This document shows, piece by piece, positions 1-10,900 of a DNA stretch of 64,000 nucleotides. The translations under genes and the position numbers were made by a program. The notes under the pieces are model-generated. The model was not told the DNA's origin. It searched no databases and saw only the letters and a list, made by a program, of their open reading frames with translations. Every line of letters starts with the position of its first letter. The stretch's first letter is position 1. The stretch comes from Zelonia costaricensis (Eukaryota; Euglenozoa; Kinetoplastea; Trypanosomatida; Trypanosomatidae), in NCBI GenBank assembly GCA_030849075.1, contig JASAOO010003464.1:1-64000 (forward strand), in the 5' to 3' direction.

Positions 1-2291
1 TCTCCCTCTCTCTTCCTTTCTCTTTCTCTCTCCTCTATTTTTCTCCCCTCAGGTCTCTCGTCGTGTGAGGTGCTCGCTGGTCAGCTGTCTGCTTCTCTCC
101 TCCCTTCCGTCTTTGTCTTTCCCACCCGCCTTTGTCTTTCCCGCCTACCCCTTGCGTTCACCTTCCTTTTCTTTTTGTTGTGTACCTCCGCTTCTTCTCC
201 TCCTCCTCCCCCGGCTGCGTTTCATCTCTGACTCTTTTTTCTGTCTTGGCGTGTTTTCCTCGCTCTCTCTTCTCTTTCCACCATTTTTTTTTTCGTACCC
301 TCGTTGTTTCTTGTGTTGTGCCCTGCGCGCTGTCCTGTTGCGGCGTGCCCCTCCGCCTTTTGCGCTAGCTCACGCTGTTTTTTTCTTTCCTCTTTAGCGT
401 GTGCGTGTGTGTTGGTGTGTTTCTTTCGTGTGTTTGCCGTCTCGCCGCTGTGCCGTGCCGTTGGCCCTTTGCCTTTTCCAGCTCTGCTCCTGCCTCTCCA
501 CGCCTGCAGGTCGACCTTGCTTGCTTTCTTCTCACCTCTCCCTTTTGTGTCGTGCTCGCGGAGGGCGGTGCTGGTGTCCTGATTCCGGCGCGGTCTTGTG
601 CTGTCGGTGCTCGCCGCGCAAAGGGTGGTCTATTGGTCCACTTTTGCCCGGTGCGCAAGCCGAGCGCCTACGCCGCTGCAACGACACGATTCTTGTTCGA
701 TCGACGCCGCTCGCTTGGGCACCATTCTTCTTCCGACTCTCTTTCCCTCATACAACCTCCCTTCCCCCTCCCTGATATTGCGTGAGAGGCGACTAGCTCC
801 CCTGCTCGCATTTTCTCTATTGTCGCTCTCCCAAGCTCGCCATCGAGTGCGCGCGTGCGTTTGTGTTGGTGTGCGCGTGCCTCTACGGTGCGCACCTGGT
901 CGCTCACCTCCGTCTGTGTGTCTGCCTCTCCATCTCTGTGTGCCTCACGGCGTGCAGCTGTCCCTCTTCTCTTCCTCCCTTCTCCTTTCGTTCCTCCTTC
1001 TTTGGCACCCGTGATAATTCAAATCGCTCATCTAATTTCTGCTCTCTCCTCCTCCTCCTCCTCCTTCCACCCTACTTCACTTGCTCTTTGTCTCGTAGCT
1101 TCTCTTTGTCCGACTCTCTCCTTCACCACTTCGCCTCCTTCGATCACCTCTTTGCCTCCGCTTTTGTTCCTTTCGTTGTTTCTCCGTCCTCTCTCACAGC
1201 GCGCTTCGCCGTTCAAGGCACGTGCTCTTCTCTGTTCCACCTCACTGCATTGCGTGCCTTTGTTTCTTGTACAGCTAGCCGCTTCTGTTTTCGCTTTTTT
1301 TTGTTCCACGCCGGCATACCCGTCCTCTCTCGCGTTTTTCCAACGGACATCAGACGCCCCTTTCCTGCGCTTGGTGAATTGAGTTTCCTCTCTGTGCGTC
1401 CTTTTCGCTCCCCTGTCTCGCCACGGGTGAGTATTGTGTGTGTGTGTGTGTGTCGGTGTGCACGCGTGGCGCTCGGCAGCGTGCGATCCGTTCTTTTTTC
1501 CCCCCTCTCCCCTCCGCGTTTGCAACGCGCGCAAGGCCGCCGCTGCTGCCTCTGTTGTACGCCACCTCCTCTGCAGCGCTATCTGGTGCTTTCGTCCGCC
1601 CCGTTCTCCCTACCGGGCTCTCTCCTCCTTGGCTGACTCTCTCGGTTTGCGGCACTGTGCGGAAGAAGAGTCGTGTGTCCCCCTTCCCCCCCCTCCTAGC
1701 CCTACCCCCCCGTGCCCCTCCCTCCTCTCTTTTAGGGCCCAGGAGCGTGTGCGCTGTGCTTTTGTGCCGTCACCGTCGTGCCTCGCCGCCCCGCGCATCG
1801 AAAGGCGCGCCGCGAGGACGGTAGGTTGACGTTGACCAAGGGCACCAGCCCGAGCGCATACACACGCGCCGCAGCACCCTTGATAGAAAAAAAAAAGGAA
1901 GAGAACGCCGACAGGGCTGTGCGTACCGCGTGCGTCGAGCCGACTTTGTGTATTTTGGCACATCGCCGTATCTCGTGCTCCTCGCTGTCGACCTGCGAGT
2001 TACCTCACCCTTTTGTGGTGTTGCTCTGCCGCCACGTTTGTTAGGTTTTTTCTCCCCTTCGCCTTTCCTGCTCTGCTTCTTGCTTTTTCACTTGTTTCTT
2101 TTTAAATTTGTGCTCCCGCCACCCTTTGTCGCTCGCTGAGTCGATCTTGTGTGTTTCTTTCCGACTTCTTTTTCTTGCACATTTTTTTGTGTGTGTGTGT
2201 GTGTGCGCAGCGGCCGTTGTGCCTTGTGACTTTTTTCCTCCTAGACGCCATTCCCCTTTCGTCTCCGCTGATCAACGGGGCCTGGGTCATC
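1..2291 (+). other. Pyrimidine-rich gene-free stretch upstream of the kinase
   Basis: No convincing CDS lies here on either strand. The + strand is dominated by C/T runs with (GT)n tracts, for example around 1434-1453. Open frames translate to Ser/Leu/Phe/Cys-rich or Arg-rich low-complexity sequence, which such DNA produces in any frame. It probably holds the 3' UTR of a gene outside the window and the 5' region of the kinase. The last pyrimidine tract (about 2161-2190), then (GT)n and an AG at 2209-2210, is the best trans-splice acceptor for the kinase mRNA, giving a leader of about 81 nt. Confidence 0.6.
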
Positions 2292-4979
2292 ATGCGCCCA
2301 CGCAAGAACGCCGGCTTTGTGCGGCCGACCGGGGTCGATGCCGAACCGGCCAGAGACACGAAATCGCCCAAATCAGGTGGGAACACCACCTCGCGGCGCA
2401 TCGTCAAGTCGCTCAAAAACCCGCTAGCCTGTGTGACACAGCTGGTACCGCTCGACAGCGGGGAAAGCAGCCGCCCACCCCACCTGCTGTCTCGGTACAA
2501 TACCGGCAGCGTCCCGAGTGAGGCCTCCGTGAGCGAGGTGCGCAGCGAGCTCTGCAGCGTGGCCATGGAGGAGCAGACGGAGGCGTCCACCTCCTCCTTC
2601 TTCGACCACCGCCGCTCCCGCCACGGTCGCAAGGTGAGCAGCTCCATGAGCCGCAGCCGTGCCTCGCGTGCGGGGCAAGGCTCGCGAGCTCGAATGCGCC
2701 GAAGTCTGCCGAGCGGCAGCATCCGCGAGGTCGAGGAGAGCTTTCTCAGCTACAGCGACGACCCCTCCTTCTACGCTTGCGACTCCGACGGGTCGTCCAA
2801 CTCCGCCGTGACGGAGGGGTCCAGTCGCAGCATCTCCTATACGGCCATCTCCGAGAGCGTGCCCAGCTGCAGCCTTACCGGACTGGCTGAAAACAAATCC
2901 AACATGACTGGGTGGGCAAGCCGCTTCCGCAAGCCCGCCGTCCCCGCGCCGCGCGGCGAAGGCGCCAGCTTTGGCAGCATCTTCGGCCCCGATGACATAG
3001 ACCCGTACAACGGGCGCCCCCATCCCCGCGACGCGGCGTCGGGTGACACCGCCGCGGGGGATGCGGCCACGCCGAGTGGTGTTGCCGCCGTGCTGCGCCC
3101 GCACCCGCCCAACGGCGGGCCGTCTACGAGTGTCACTGGCGGCGTCGCCCGCAACACCCCCCCGATAGCGGCCGAGTCGACGGCGCGGACGAGCGATGCG
3201 ACCTCGCAGTACACGACGGACGTCTTGACCACCGACAAGACGACGGAGTGCAGCAGCCCTCTAAACAACTCCGGCGACCAGCAGCCGCGAGTGCAGCGGG
3301 TGAAGTTGCTCGAGCGCGTGGGCCGCGGCACCTTTGGCGACGTGTACCGCGCCGAGGACCTGGACAGGGGTAGGATCATCGCCGTGAAGGAGATCATCGT
3401 ACCGCACGACTTCACCAAGGACGTTGAAAAGCAGCTAGCCGCGCTCGAGTCTGAGATCCGGGTCATGCGGCGCCTGCACCACCCTCACGTCGTCACGTAC
3501 CTTGGTGCCGTGCGGGAGGACAACTCGCTGCGCATTTTCATGGAGTTCGTCGGCGGCGGCACTGTCGGCGGCAAGGTCGAGAGTGTCGGCGGGCTGTCGG
3601 AGGAGAAGACGCGCTACTACGCGGCGCAGTTGCTGGAGGGGCTCGAGTACCTGCACACGTCACACATCCTGCACCGCGACCTGAAAGGCGACAACCTCTT
3701 TCTCACCGAGGACGACCAGCTCAAGCTCGGCGACTTTGGGCAGAGCAAGGAGCTGGCCGACACCCTTGTCACGCAGTCTGTGCAGGGCACACCGAGTTTC
3801 ATGTCACCGGAGATGATCGCTTGCTCCGGCTACTCCTTCGAGGCCGATGTTTGGTCGGTGGGCTGCTGCATTATTCAGATGCTGACCGGCAAGCCGCCCT
3901 TTGCCAACCTGGACAATCAAATGGCCGTCATGTTCGCCATCATCAGCTCCAAGATCGAGGACCAAATCCCTGCCTCCGCCTCCGAGGGGGCAAAGGACTT
4001 CATTCGCATGTGCACCAAGACAAACATCAAGGACCGCTGGACGACGGCACAGCTGCGCCAGCACCCGTGGCTGCTCGGTAAAACCGCCCCACCACTCACT
4101 ACTCCACCGAGTTTCACCGTGGTGCCACCGGATTTCGTGTCAGCGCACAAGAAGGCCGCTACGCCGCCGCCGCTGCAGGCGCGCGAGCCGGTGCTGCCCA
4201 ACCCGCGCCCCGGCAAGCCGCCACGCTCCATGCTGCTCGACACAGCCGCCCTGACGAAGGCGGACGGGACGGACGAGGTGAAACGGGTGCCGCGTGGCAG
4301 CACCAACACGAGTGGCGCCTACCACGACGGCTACGACGACGAGGCTGGCGGAACGACGAGCAGTAACCTCTCCTCCTCCAAGGGCGAGGCGTCGAGTCCG
4401 CGACACGGCGCTGTCGGCACGAAGCCGGCCTCCACCGTGCTGCCCCGGCTGTCGCCACGCAGTGAGGCGACATCCAATGACAGCCGCCACCCCTCCCCAC
4501 ACGCCCCCGCGACGTCCTCGCCGTCGGGGCGGCGCCAGCACCCGAATCAGCGCAACCGCGGCGCAACGCCGAGCGTCACCTCAACGCAGACCGACCCGGT
4601 CGTCGTCGTGCCGTCTGACGGCGCCGCCGGGGCACGAGGGTCCCGCAAGTCGCCGCTCGAGCCCACCGCCCGGCCGCACCGCCCCCTGCAGTCGCCGCGC
4701 GGCGGTTCTCCACGGCACCGGGCGGGTGCCGCGGCAGCAGAGTCGCTGGGGAAGCGGCGCATCAACCCGAGTCCGCTGACGCGCGCCCTCAACACACCCG
4801 TGAACCAGCGGTTGCAGGGGCCCGTCTCGCCAACAAAGCAGCGCAGCGAGCCGCGGCCAACGGGCTCGGCAATTCACCGTGGCTCCGGCGCTGGCAACCA
4901 GACGATTCGCACCACGCCCAACAGCTCCGCCTCGGCGGGGAGGAAGCGGCTGCCAGCCGCGTCGCGGGGAGCTGGGTAG
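2292..4979 (+). CDS. MEKK/STE11-type serine/threonine protein kinase (MAP kinase kinase kinase-like)
   Basis: Predicted 895-residue kinase. The catalytic domain spans about residues 337-597: glycine-rich loop GRGTFGDV (344-351), catalytic Lys366 in AVKE, HRDLKGDN with catalytic Asp463, DFG at 481-483, then GTPSFMSPE and ADVWSVGC. The HRDLKGDN and ADVWSVGC forms are typical of the MEKK/STE11 group, which phosphorylates MAP kinase kinases. The 336-residue N-terminus and 300-residue C-terminus are Ser/Pro/Arg-rich, apparently disordered, and show no recognised domain. The ATG at 2292 was chosen because the frame extends upstream only through a GTG codon and hydrophobic, GT-repeat-derived sequence lying before the AG acceptor at 2209-2210. 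The substrate and pathway cannot be told from sequence. Confidence 0.9.
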   Translation: MRPRKNAGFVRPTGVDAEPARDTKSPKSGGNTTSRRIVKSLKNPLACVTQLVPLDSGESSRPPHLLSRYNTGSVPSEASVSEVRSELCSVAMEEQTEASTSSFFDHRRSRHGRKVSSSMSRSRASRAGQGSRARMRRSLPSGSIREVEESFLSYSDDPSFYACDSDGSSNSAVTEGSSRSISYTAISESVPSCSLTGLAENKSNMTGWASRFRKPAVPAPRGEGASFGSIFGPDDIDPYNGRPHPRDAASGDTAAGDAATPSGVAAVLRPHPPNGGPSTSVTGGVARNTPPIAAESTARTSDATSQYTTDVLTTDKTTECSSPLNNSGDQQPRVQRVKLLERVGRGTFGDVYRAEDLDRGRIIAVKEIIVPHDFTKDVEKQLAALESEIRVMRRLHHPHVVTYLGAVREDNSLRIFMEFVGGGTVGGKVESVGGLSEEKTRYYAAQLLEGLEYLHTSHILHRDLKGDNLFLTEDDQLKLGDFGQSKELADTLVTQSVQGTPSFMSPEMIACSGYSFEADVWSVGCCIIQMLTGKPPFANLDNQMAVMFAIISSKIEDQIPASASEGAKDFIRMCTKTNIKDRWTTAQLRQHPWLLGKTAPPLTTPPSFTVVPPDFVSAHKKAATPPPLQAREPVLPNPRPGKPPRSMLLDTAALTKADGTDEVKRVPRGSTNTSGAYHDGYDDEAGGTTSSNLSSSKGEASSPRHGAVGTKPASTVLPRLSPRSEATSNDSRHPSPHAPATSSPSGRRQHPNQRNRGATPSVTSTQTDPVVVVPSDGAAGARGSRKSPLEPTARPHRPLQSPRGGSPRHRAGAAAAESLGKRRINPSPLTRALNTPVNQRLQGPVSPTKQRSEPRPTGSAIHRGSGAGNQTIRTTPNSSASAGRKRLPAASRGAG

Positions 4980-7900
4980 CCCAGGACAGCGAGGACTAGA
5001 CGAGCCGATGACCGTTTTGCGACGAGCGGCACGGCGTAGCCTCGCGTCATTTAGCCCCTCTCCCGACCCTTTTCCATTTGCCCAGCTTCTTGTTCTCCCT
5101 CCTCCCCCCTCCCCATCATCGTGCAGCGATGCCTGACGCACCCGCGCCGCTGTGCGCGTGTCGTGTGTGTGTGTGGGTGGTGCGTCCGTGTGCTCTTGCT
5201 TGTGAACCCGTGTAGCTGAGCGTGTGCCTCTTACCCACTCCTCTCCACTTTCGCCGACACCGTGTTTGCGCGTCGCCGAGGAAGGCGACGTGGTTTGTGT
5301 GTATGTGTATCTGCGTGTGCGTGTGTGTGTATGCGTGTGCGTGTCTTCCTCTCCTCTTCCCTCTTTCCTCCTTTCTGTGCCGCTAGTGCTCCTCCCTTTC
5401 CCTTCTTGCACGCATCGTGTCCTTGGTCGGCTTCCCTTCCCTCTTCTTCCGCTTCCTTCCCCCTCTCCTCCCCAGCATGCGTATACGCGCGTCTCTTCCA
5501 CTCTCTCTCGCTCTGTGTATGGTCTGCTGTCGTGCACCCCGAGGCTTCCGTGTTCACGTTCATCTCTACTTGTGCGGGTTGTGTGGGCCGTGGGCAGCCG
5601 CGTTTGTCTCTGCCATCCCGTCGTGTGGCGCTTTTCCCTGTGCCGCCCTCATCCTTTTTCGTCCTCCTCTCCCCCGCCTCTCTTCTGTGTTTTTGTGTCC
5701 CTTTGGAGTCTCCCCACCCCTTCCCTCTTCCCACATCTTTGCGTCTGAGTTTCCAGTTGTTCTCCCACCTCCTCTCACCCCCTCTCTCACCCGCTTCACG
5801 TTTGTGCCATGCCAGCCACCCACTCGATTGCGGACCTCACGAGCAGAGGTGCACTGGCGGCAGACGTCGAACGCTCAATGAGGCAGTGACCGGGGCGGAA
5901 CAGAGAGGGGAGGGGGGGGGGTTACCGTGGGGTGGACAGGAAGGCGTTTTCCGCACTGCCTCTCTCCTCCCCTCTTCCCCTCTTCCCCTTTTCCCGCCTT
6001 CACAGGTAGCGCTGGCGCGCCAGCACACCCTCCCCCCTCGCTTCCCTACCTCTCTTTACCCTACAACTTCTCCAGCACAATCGTCCGTTGGCTTGCCACA
6101 ACATGCATAGCACCGCCACCCGCAAGTGCGCCTCCTCCTCTCTCCCCCTTCTCTCTCTCTCGCTCGAATCGTTCACTTCACACCACCACCTCCTCCTGCA
6201 TTGTGCGCTGTTGTCGTTTTTCCTCGTGTTGGAGTGCGTCTCACGCGTTCCTCGTCCTTTCCGCTCGGCTCCCCCCTTTTTGTGCAGCCTGACGCCAACG
6301 CACGCACACTTACACGCTCGTCTCTCGCGCCACCGATCTGTCTCTTCGCCCTTTTCTGGTGCAACTCTTATATGACATGCACCACCGGTGAGCGGGTTTG
6401 CGATGCGAGGCAGGGGCGATTCCTGCGCCGATGCGCGTGTGTGTGTGTGCTTTTGTGGTTGTGCGTGTCTGAGGCAGACTACGGACAGGCACGCACCGCT
6501 TCACTTGAGCCATTCTACGTGGCGGCGGTGGAGCAGCGAGCGAAGAAGCCACTGAGACCTTCCTTTGAGCGGAGATAGAGAGACCCCTTTTCCCTCTCTC
6601 CGCACTTATACAAAAAAAAACAGTGTTGCGACCCTCCCCTGCTGCCACTAACTTCAACCATCTGTTTTTCTCCCTTCTTGATGAGACGTGTCTGCGTGTC
6701 TATTTGCGCGTCTCGTCCGCGAACTTGTGGGTGTGCCGGTCCAAACACACCACCGACCGACTCTGTTCGCGGCTCAGAGACGGAAAGCAGAGAGACGGTT
6801 TGCGAGCACGTGCAAATGGTGACCAGCATCTTGTCATCCGACGACTCTGCCTCTGTCTCTCGCTCTCACTATCTCTCCCCCTTCCCTATTTCCGTGTGTG
6901 CGTGCGTATGCATGCGCACGTGTGCGTGTGTGTTAGCGTGTGTGTGTGTGTAAGTTTAAGTGCGTGTCTATTGCTGCATCTCACATGCTAGTCGTGCTCA
7001 ATCGCGAGCCTATTTTGCGTGCTTCTCCCCACAGCTTCTTCCACCGTTCACCCACTTTCTCGGTTCCAAAGGAAAACAAAACAAAACGGAGCGAATGCAC
7101 ACCTGGCAGTCACGCCAGAGGAGGGTCGGACGCTGCGCAAGAGCGTCACGTCGTGTGTGCCAGTGCTTTTTCTTTTTGCGGGTCTTCTTGCGTCACACCA
7201 CATCGTCTGAATTGTGCGTTCTCTTGTCTTCCTGTTCCAGCGCTGGTGCTGCGGCGCCGCCACACGGGCCAGAGGGGGACACACACACACACGCACACCT
7301 GCTCACACACTGCGTGCGTGTGTGTCTGCCACTGTCCTCTGGCGTTCGCCGTCTTGTCGCTCTCTCTTTTGTTCTCCCGTTCTCCTTCCATATCTGGTGA
7401 GTCGCTTCCAGGTCGTATGCCCCTCTCCTGCTCTTTTGGCACTTTTTTTTCTTCCCTTCTTGCCCAATCGCTGTTCGTGTTTGTGCGTGTGCCAGCGCTG
7501 CGCAGAGGCTGCGGCCCCTCTATCATCGTCTATATACCTACCGTTCTCCTTGCGGCCCCTCACGCTCGTGCGGGGCCCCCCTCCCCCGCTGCTCCGTCCC
7601 ACTCGGACGTCTTTGTTCACTTTGCTTCCTTTCCGTTCTGAAAAAAAAGGAAACGAACGCCCTAGTGGAGAAGCGCCGGCCCTTCCAAGCGACGCCGGTG
7701 ACTGGGCGGCGGCAGGGCCTCTCAGAACAGTGACGCTTAGCTGTTTTCCAGCCGTGTCACGACGACGCTATCCTCTCTCTTGTAGGCCTCCCGCACGGCG
7801 TTCTCTCTCTTCTTCTTTCTTAGTGGTGCGCTCCTTGAGTGGGCCGGCTGCCCGAGTGGTTCCTGCTACGGACATGCGATGACATCACCGACGCAGCGCG

Positions 7901-10900
7901 ATGCCGCCTCCCAGACCTCCTCTTCCCCCCCCTTTCTGGCGCGTCCTTGTATTTCCTCTGTGATGGTGGCCCCACCACCACGTTACACACGGGTGCGCGT
8001 CGCTGGCCCACTCTCTGCGTCCTTCTCGAGTTCTCTCGTTTCCTTCCCGTGTGTCCGTCTCACTTGGCCCTCGGTCGCTTCACGGACGCTCCATTCTACC
8101 CACCGTCAAGCACCCCACAGAGACGCGAGCATTCTGCGATGTACGTGGACCCGTGTGGCCTCGCACGCGCATCGACTGGTGCGGGTGGGGAGGGGAAAAC
8201 ACGAGAGTCATCCCGAGGAGGTCAAGTGGCTTCCTCCCCTCCCCCCGTCACCTTGCTCAGCTGCGCGCGACTCTTCTATAGACAGTGACGGATGTGTGGG
8301 TAGGACCGAAGTCGAGTCGTGGTGTGGATTTCATCGTGCAGTGTCGCCCTCTCACATACTCACGCACACGCGCTTGTGGCTTCCCCTACGTTCATCGCAT
8401 CTGAGATGGCACAAGCGCTTCAAAAAACAATGACACACACACACACACACACCCACGTACGTACGTACGACAGCCGCCTTTTTCGCCTGTCGTGATGAGG
8501 GTGGATCTCTCCACACCTTCTTCCTCTTGCGCTAAGTCTCTTTTTCTTTGCCTTCTCCACAAGCACGCTCGCGGGCATACTCACGCGTTTGCTGCACTAG
8601 AGAACCGCCGCAGCCCACTCCGCTGTTGGATTCCTCCTCCACGACTTGTCGGTACAGCAGTGACGCGGAGTAAGAGGGGCAGGCAGCACGCAGGCGCGCA
8701 TGAGCCGCGCCTTGGTTACTCCTTCTATGCACTCACCTCCTGCATTACTGGTCCGCTCCAACCCCACGTTCTCTGACGGCTCTACGCCTCACCACCCCAC
8801 CTGCACTCTTACGTTCGCGTTTCTTCCTCCCCCCTCCCCCCACGCGTTGCACTCACCTCGTTGTCGTGTTGTTGTCAACGCTGCCTCTCGCTATCCCTCC
8901 TTTTGCCGTGCGGCACTGTCAGTGCGTTCGATGGTGCGTTGTGTCGCGAAGTGAAGCGAAAGGGTAGGCAGGGGGCACCGTTAGCGCCTGCGTCCAAACG
9001 GCGTCGGCCTGTGTGCGTGTCGCAACTCGCTGCTGCGAGACGAGAGACGGGCGTTGCGGCAGCGTGGTCCTGGGTCAGGGTAAGCGGGGAGGAGGGGACC
9101 CTTTTGGATGCAACCCTGTAGACTTGTCATCTGTTTTTCTTTTCCCTTTGCGCGGCGCGCCGCACGGCAGCGTGTGCAGAGCCCGTTTGATTGTCTGCGC
9201 GCGCCGGTGGAGTCCATGCAGACACATGCGTCTGGGTTTTTGCGCTCGCCTCCTTCAGTTGTTGTTGTGTGCGTGTGTGCTCGTTTCGGTGTTTCTCGAC
9301 GTGGCGTTCTCGCTCCTCTGCTTGCATGACGCACTCCCTTTTCCCTGTAAGTCTCGCTTTTCGCACAGCTCTACGTGCGCCCTCTCTTCTCCATTGGTTT
9401 GTGGTTGCTGTGTGTGTTCAGGTGTGATGGGAATATGGAAAGGGAGGCAGCGTGCCGGGTGTGTCTCGTATTCCTGCGTCCACGCATCCGCCGCGTGCGC
9501 AGCGAAGTGACACGTGAGCCGATGCACGCCTCTCGTTGTGTTTCTTCGCCGCTCCTTCCCCGCCTTCATGCCGTGAAGGCACTCACGCTCTCGCTTTCTT
9601 CGCTCTGGCCTGTGCGTGTGCGCGTCTGTTCGGTGAAGCGGCGTAGGCTGGAGCGCAACCAGCCTTGCTGCTTCACCTCTCTTCGCGTCGCGCCGCGGGA
9701 ACTGCGTCGGGGCAGAGGCTGCGCGGGCCCTCGCAAGAGGATCCTCTCTGCTTTTCTCCCTCGCCTCCATGTGCCGCCCCTCGAGCCCTCCTGCGCATCT
9801 CTCCCCCCATGCCGACCTCGTGGCACGCGAGGCGCCTTCAAGGGTGAGGTTTCGGCTACGAGGCGAGGGGGGGGGAGGAGGGTGAGGGAAGGGAATCGCA
9901 ATGTCGGCCGCCACAGTGGTGAGTTGTGTAGAGTGTGAAACAGGCAAAGAAGTGTCGGTGGTGAATCTCCAGGTGCGACGTCGAGCGTCGTTGACGTGCA
10001 CTGTGGCGGTATCCCACCTGGCCTTGGAGGTCTTTGCGGCTCTGTCTTCCCTTCCTTCTGATACTTCAATGCGTCTGCTCTGCTTCCTGCGTGTCTTGTG
10101 CATTTCTCTGTTCGCCCCCTGCTTGCTTGTGTTTTTTTTTTTGTGTGCGTGCACGTGAGTGTGTCTTTCTCTGTTGCATCCTCGCTGCGTCTGCTTACTC
10201 TCCCCCTTTTCGTTCTTGCCCTCTTCCGGACTCTGTGTCGGGGTTGTTGATGTTGTCTTTCCAGCCCCCCTCCCTTTTCGGCGCGCGACGTCACAAGCGA
10301 GGCCCTGCACGCACTCGTCGTGCTTCTTTTTTCTTCTTCGGCTTTCCTCTCCGCGCCCTATTTCTTCCTCCTTACCTTCCTTGTTCAACGAAGTGTAACG
10401 ACCCTTTCTCTTCTTTGCTGGCGTGCTCCATGACTCTGAAGCGCGTGATCTCCTTCTCCCGCTTCCTGACGGTTTTTTTCCCCATCGGCTTCCGCGGCAT
10501 CTGCAGAAGCGTCTGCTTGTGTGCGCCCTCCGTAAGTCTCAGTGTGTGTGTGTGTGCGTCTATGTTTGTGTGTGTGTGTGTGGCAGCGTGTGTGCGTGCG
10601 TCTTCATTTCCACCTATTCGGTGATTATTTTTCTGGTTTCTTCCTCCTCGCCATGTGGAGCCTTCTTCCCCCCCCCCCCAGTCACTTCCATCTTCGCTCG
10701 TCAACCCCTGTTACGTCACAAACGCCCCGTACCCCCCTCTCCCCTTTCTCTCTTTGCGTGCCCCTCCCCTCCCCACCTCTTCTCCGCTACGTCACACTCG
10801 GCCGTTTTCTTCGTGTGCGTGTGCAGCTCCCGGCTGCGTAGAGCAACAACAGCAGCAAGCAACAAAAGAGTGAGGGAGAGTTTCTTGTCGAAGCCCGCAT

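Noticed and set aside
2151..2291. Upstream extension of the kinase frame (hydrophobic, signal-like)
   Set aside because: Begins at GTG and lies partly before the AG acceptor at 2209-2210; the hydrophobic stretch comes from T/GT tracts.
7838..7890. Sequence resembling the 5' end of a Ser/Leu tRNA (GGCTGCCCGAGTGGTT)
   Set aside because: No anticodon arm, T arm (GTTCGA) or acceptor partner follows; chance A-box match.
9255..10388. 377-codon minus-strand frame
   Set aside because: Reverse of C/T-rich DNA gives Arg/Lys/Glu-rich sequence in any frame; it opposes the direction of all other genes.
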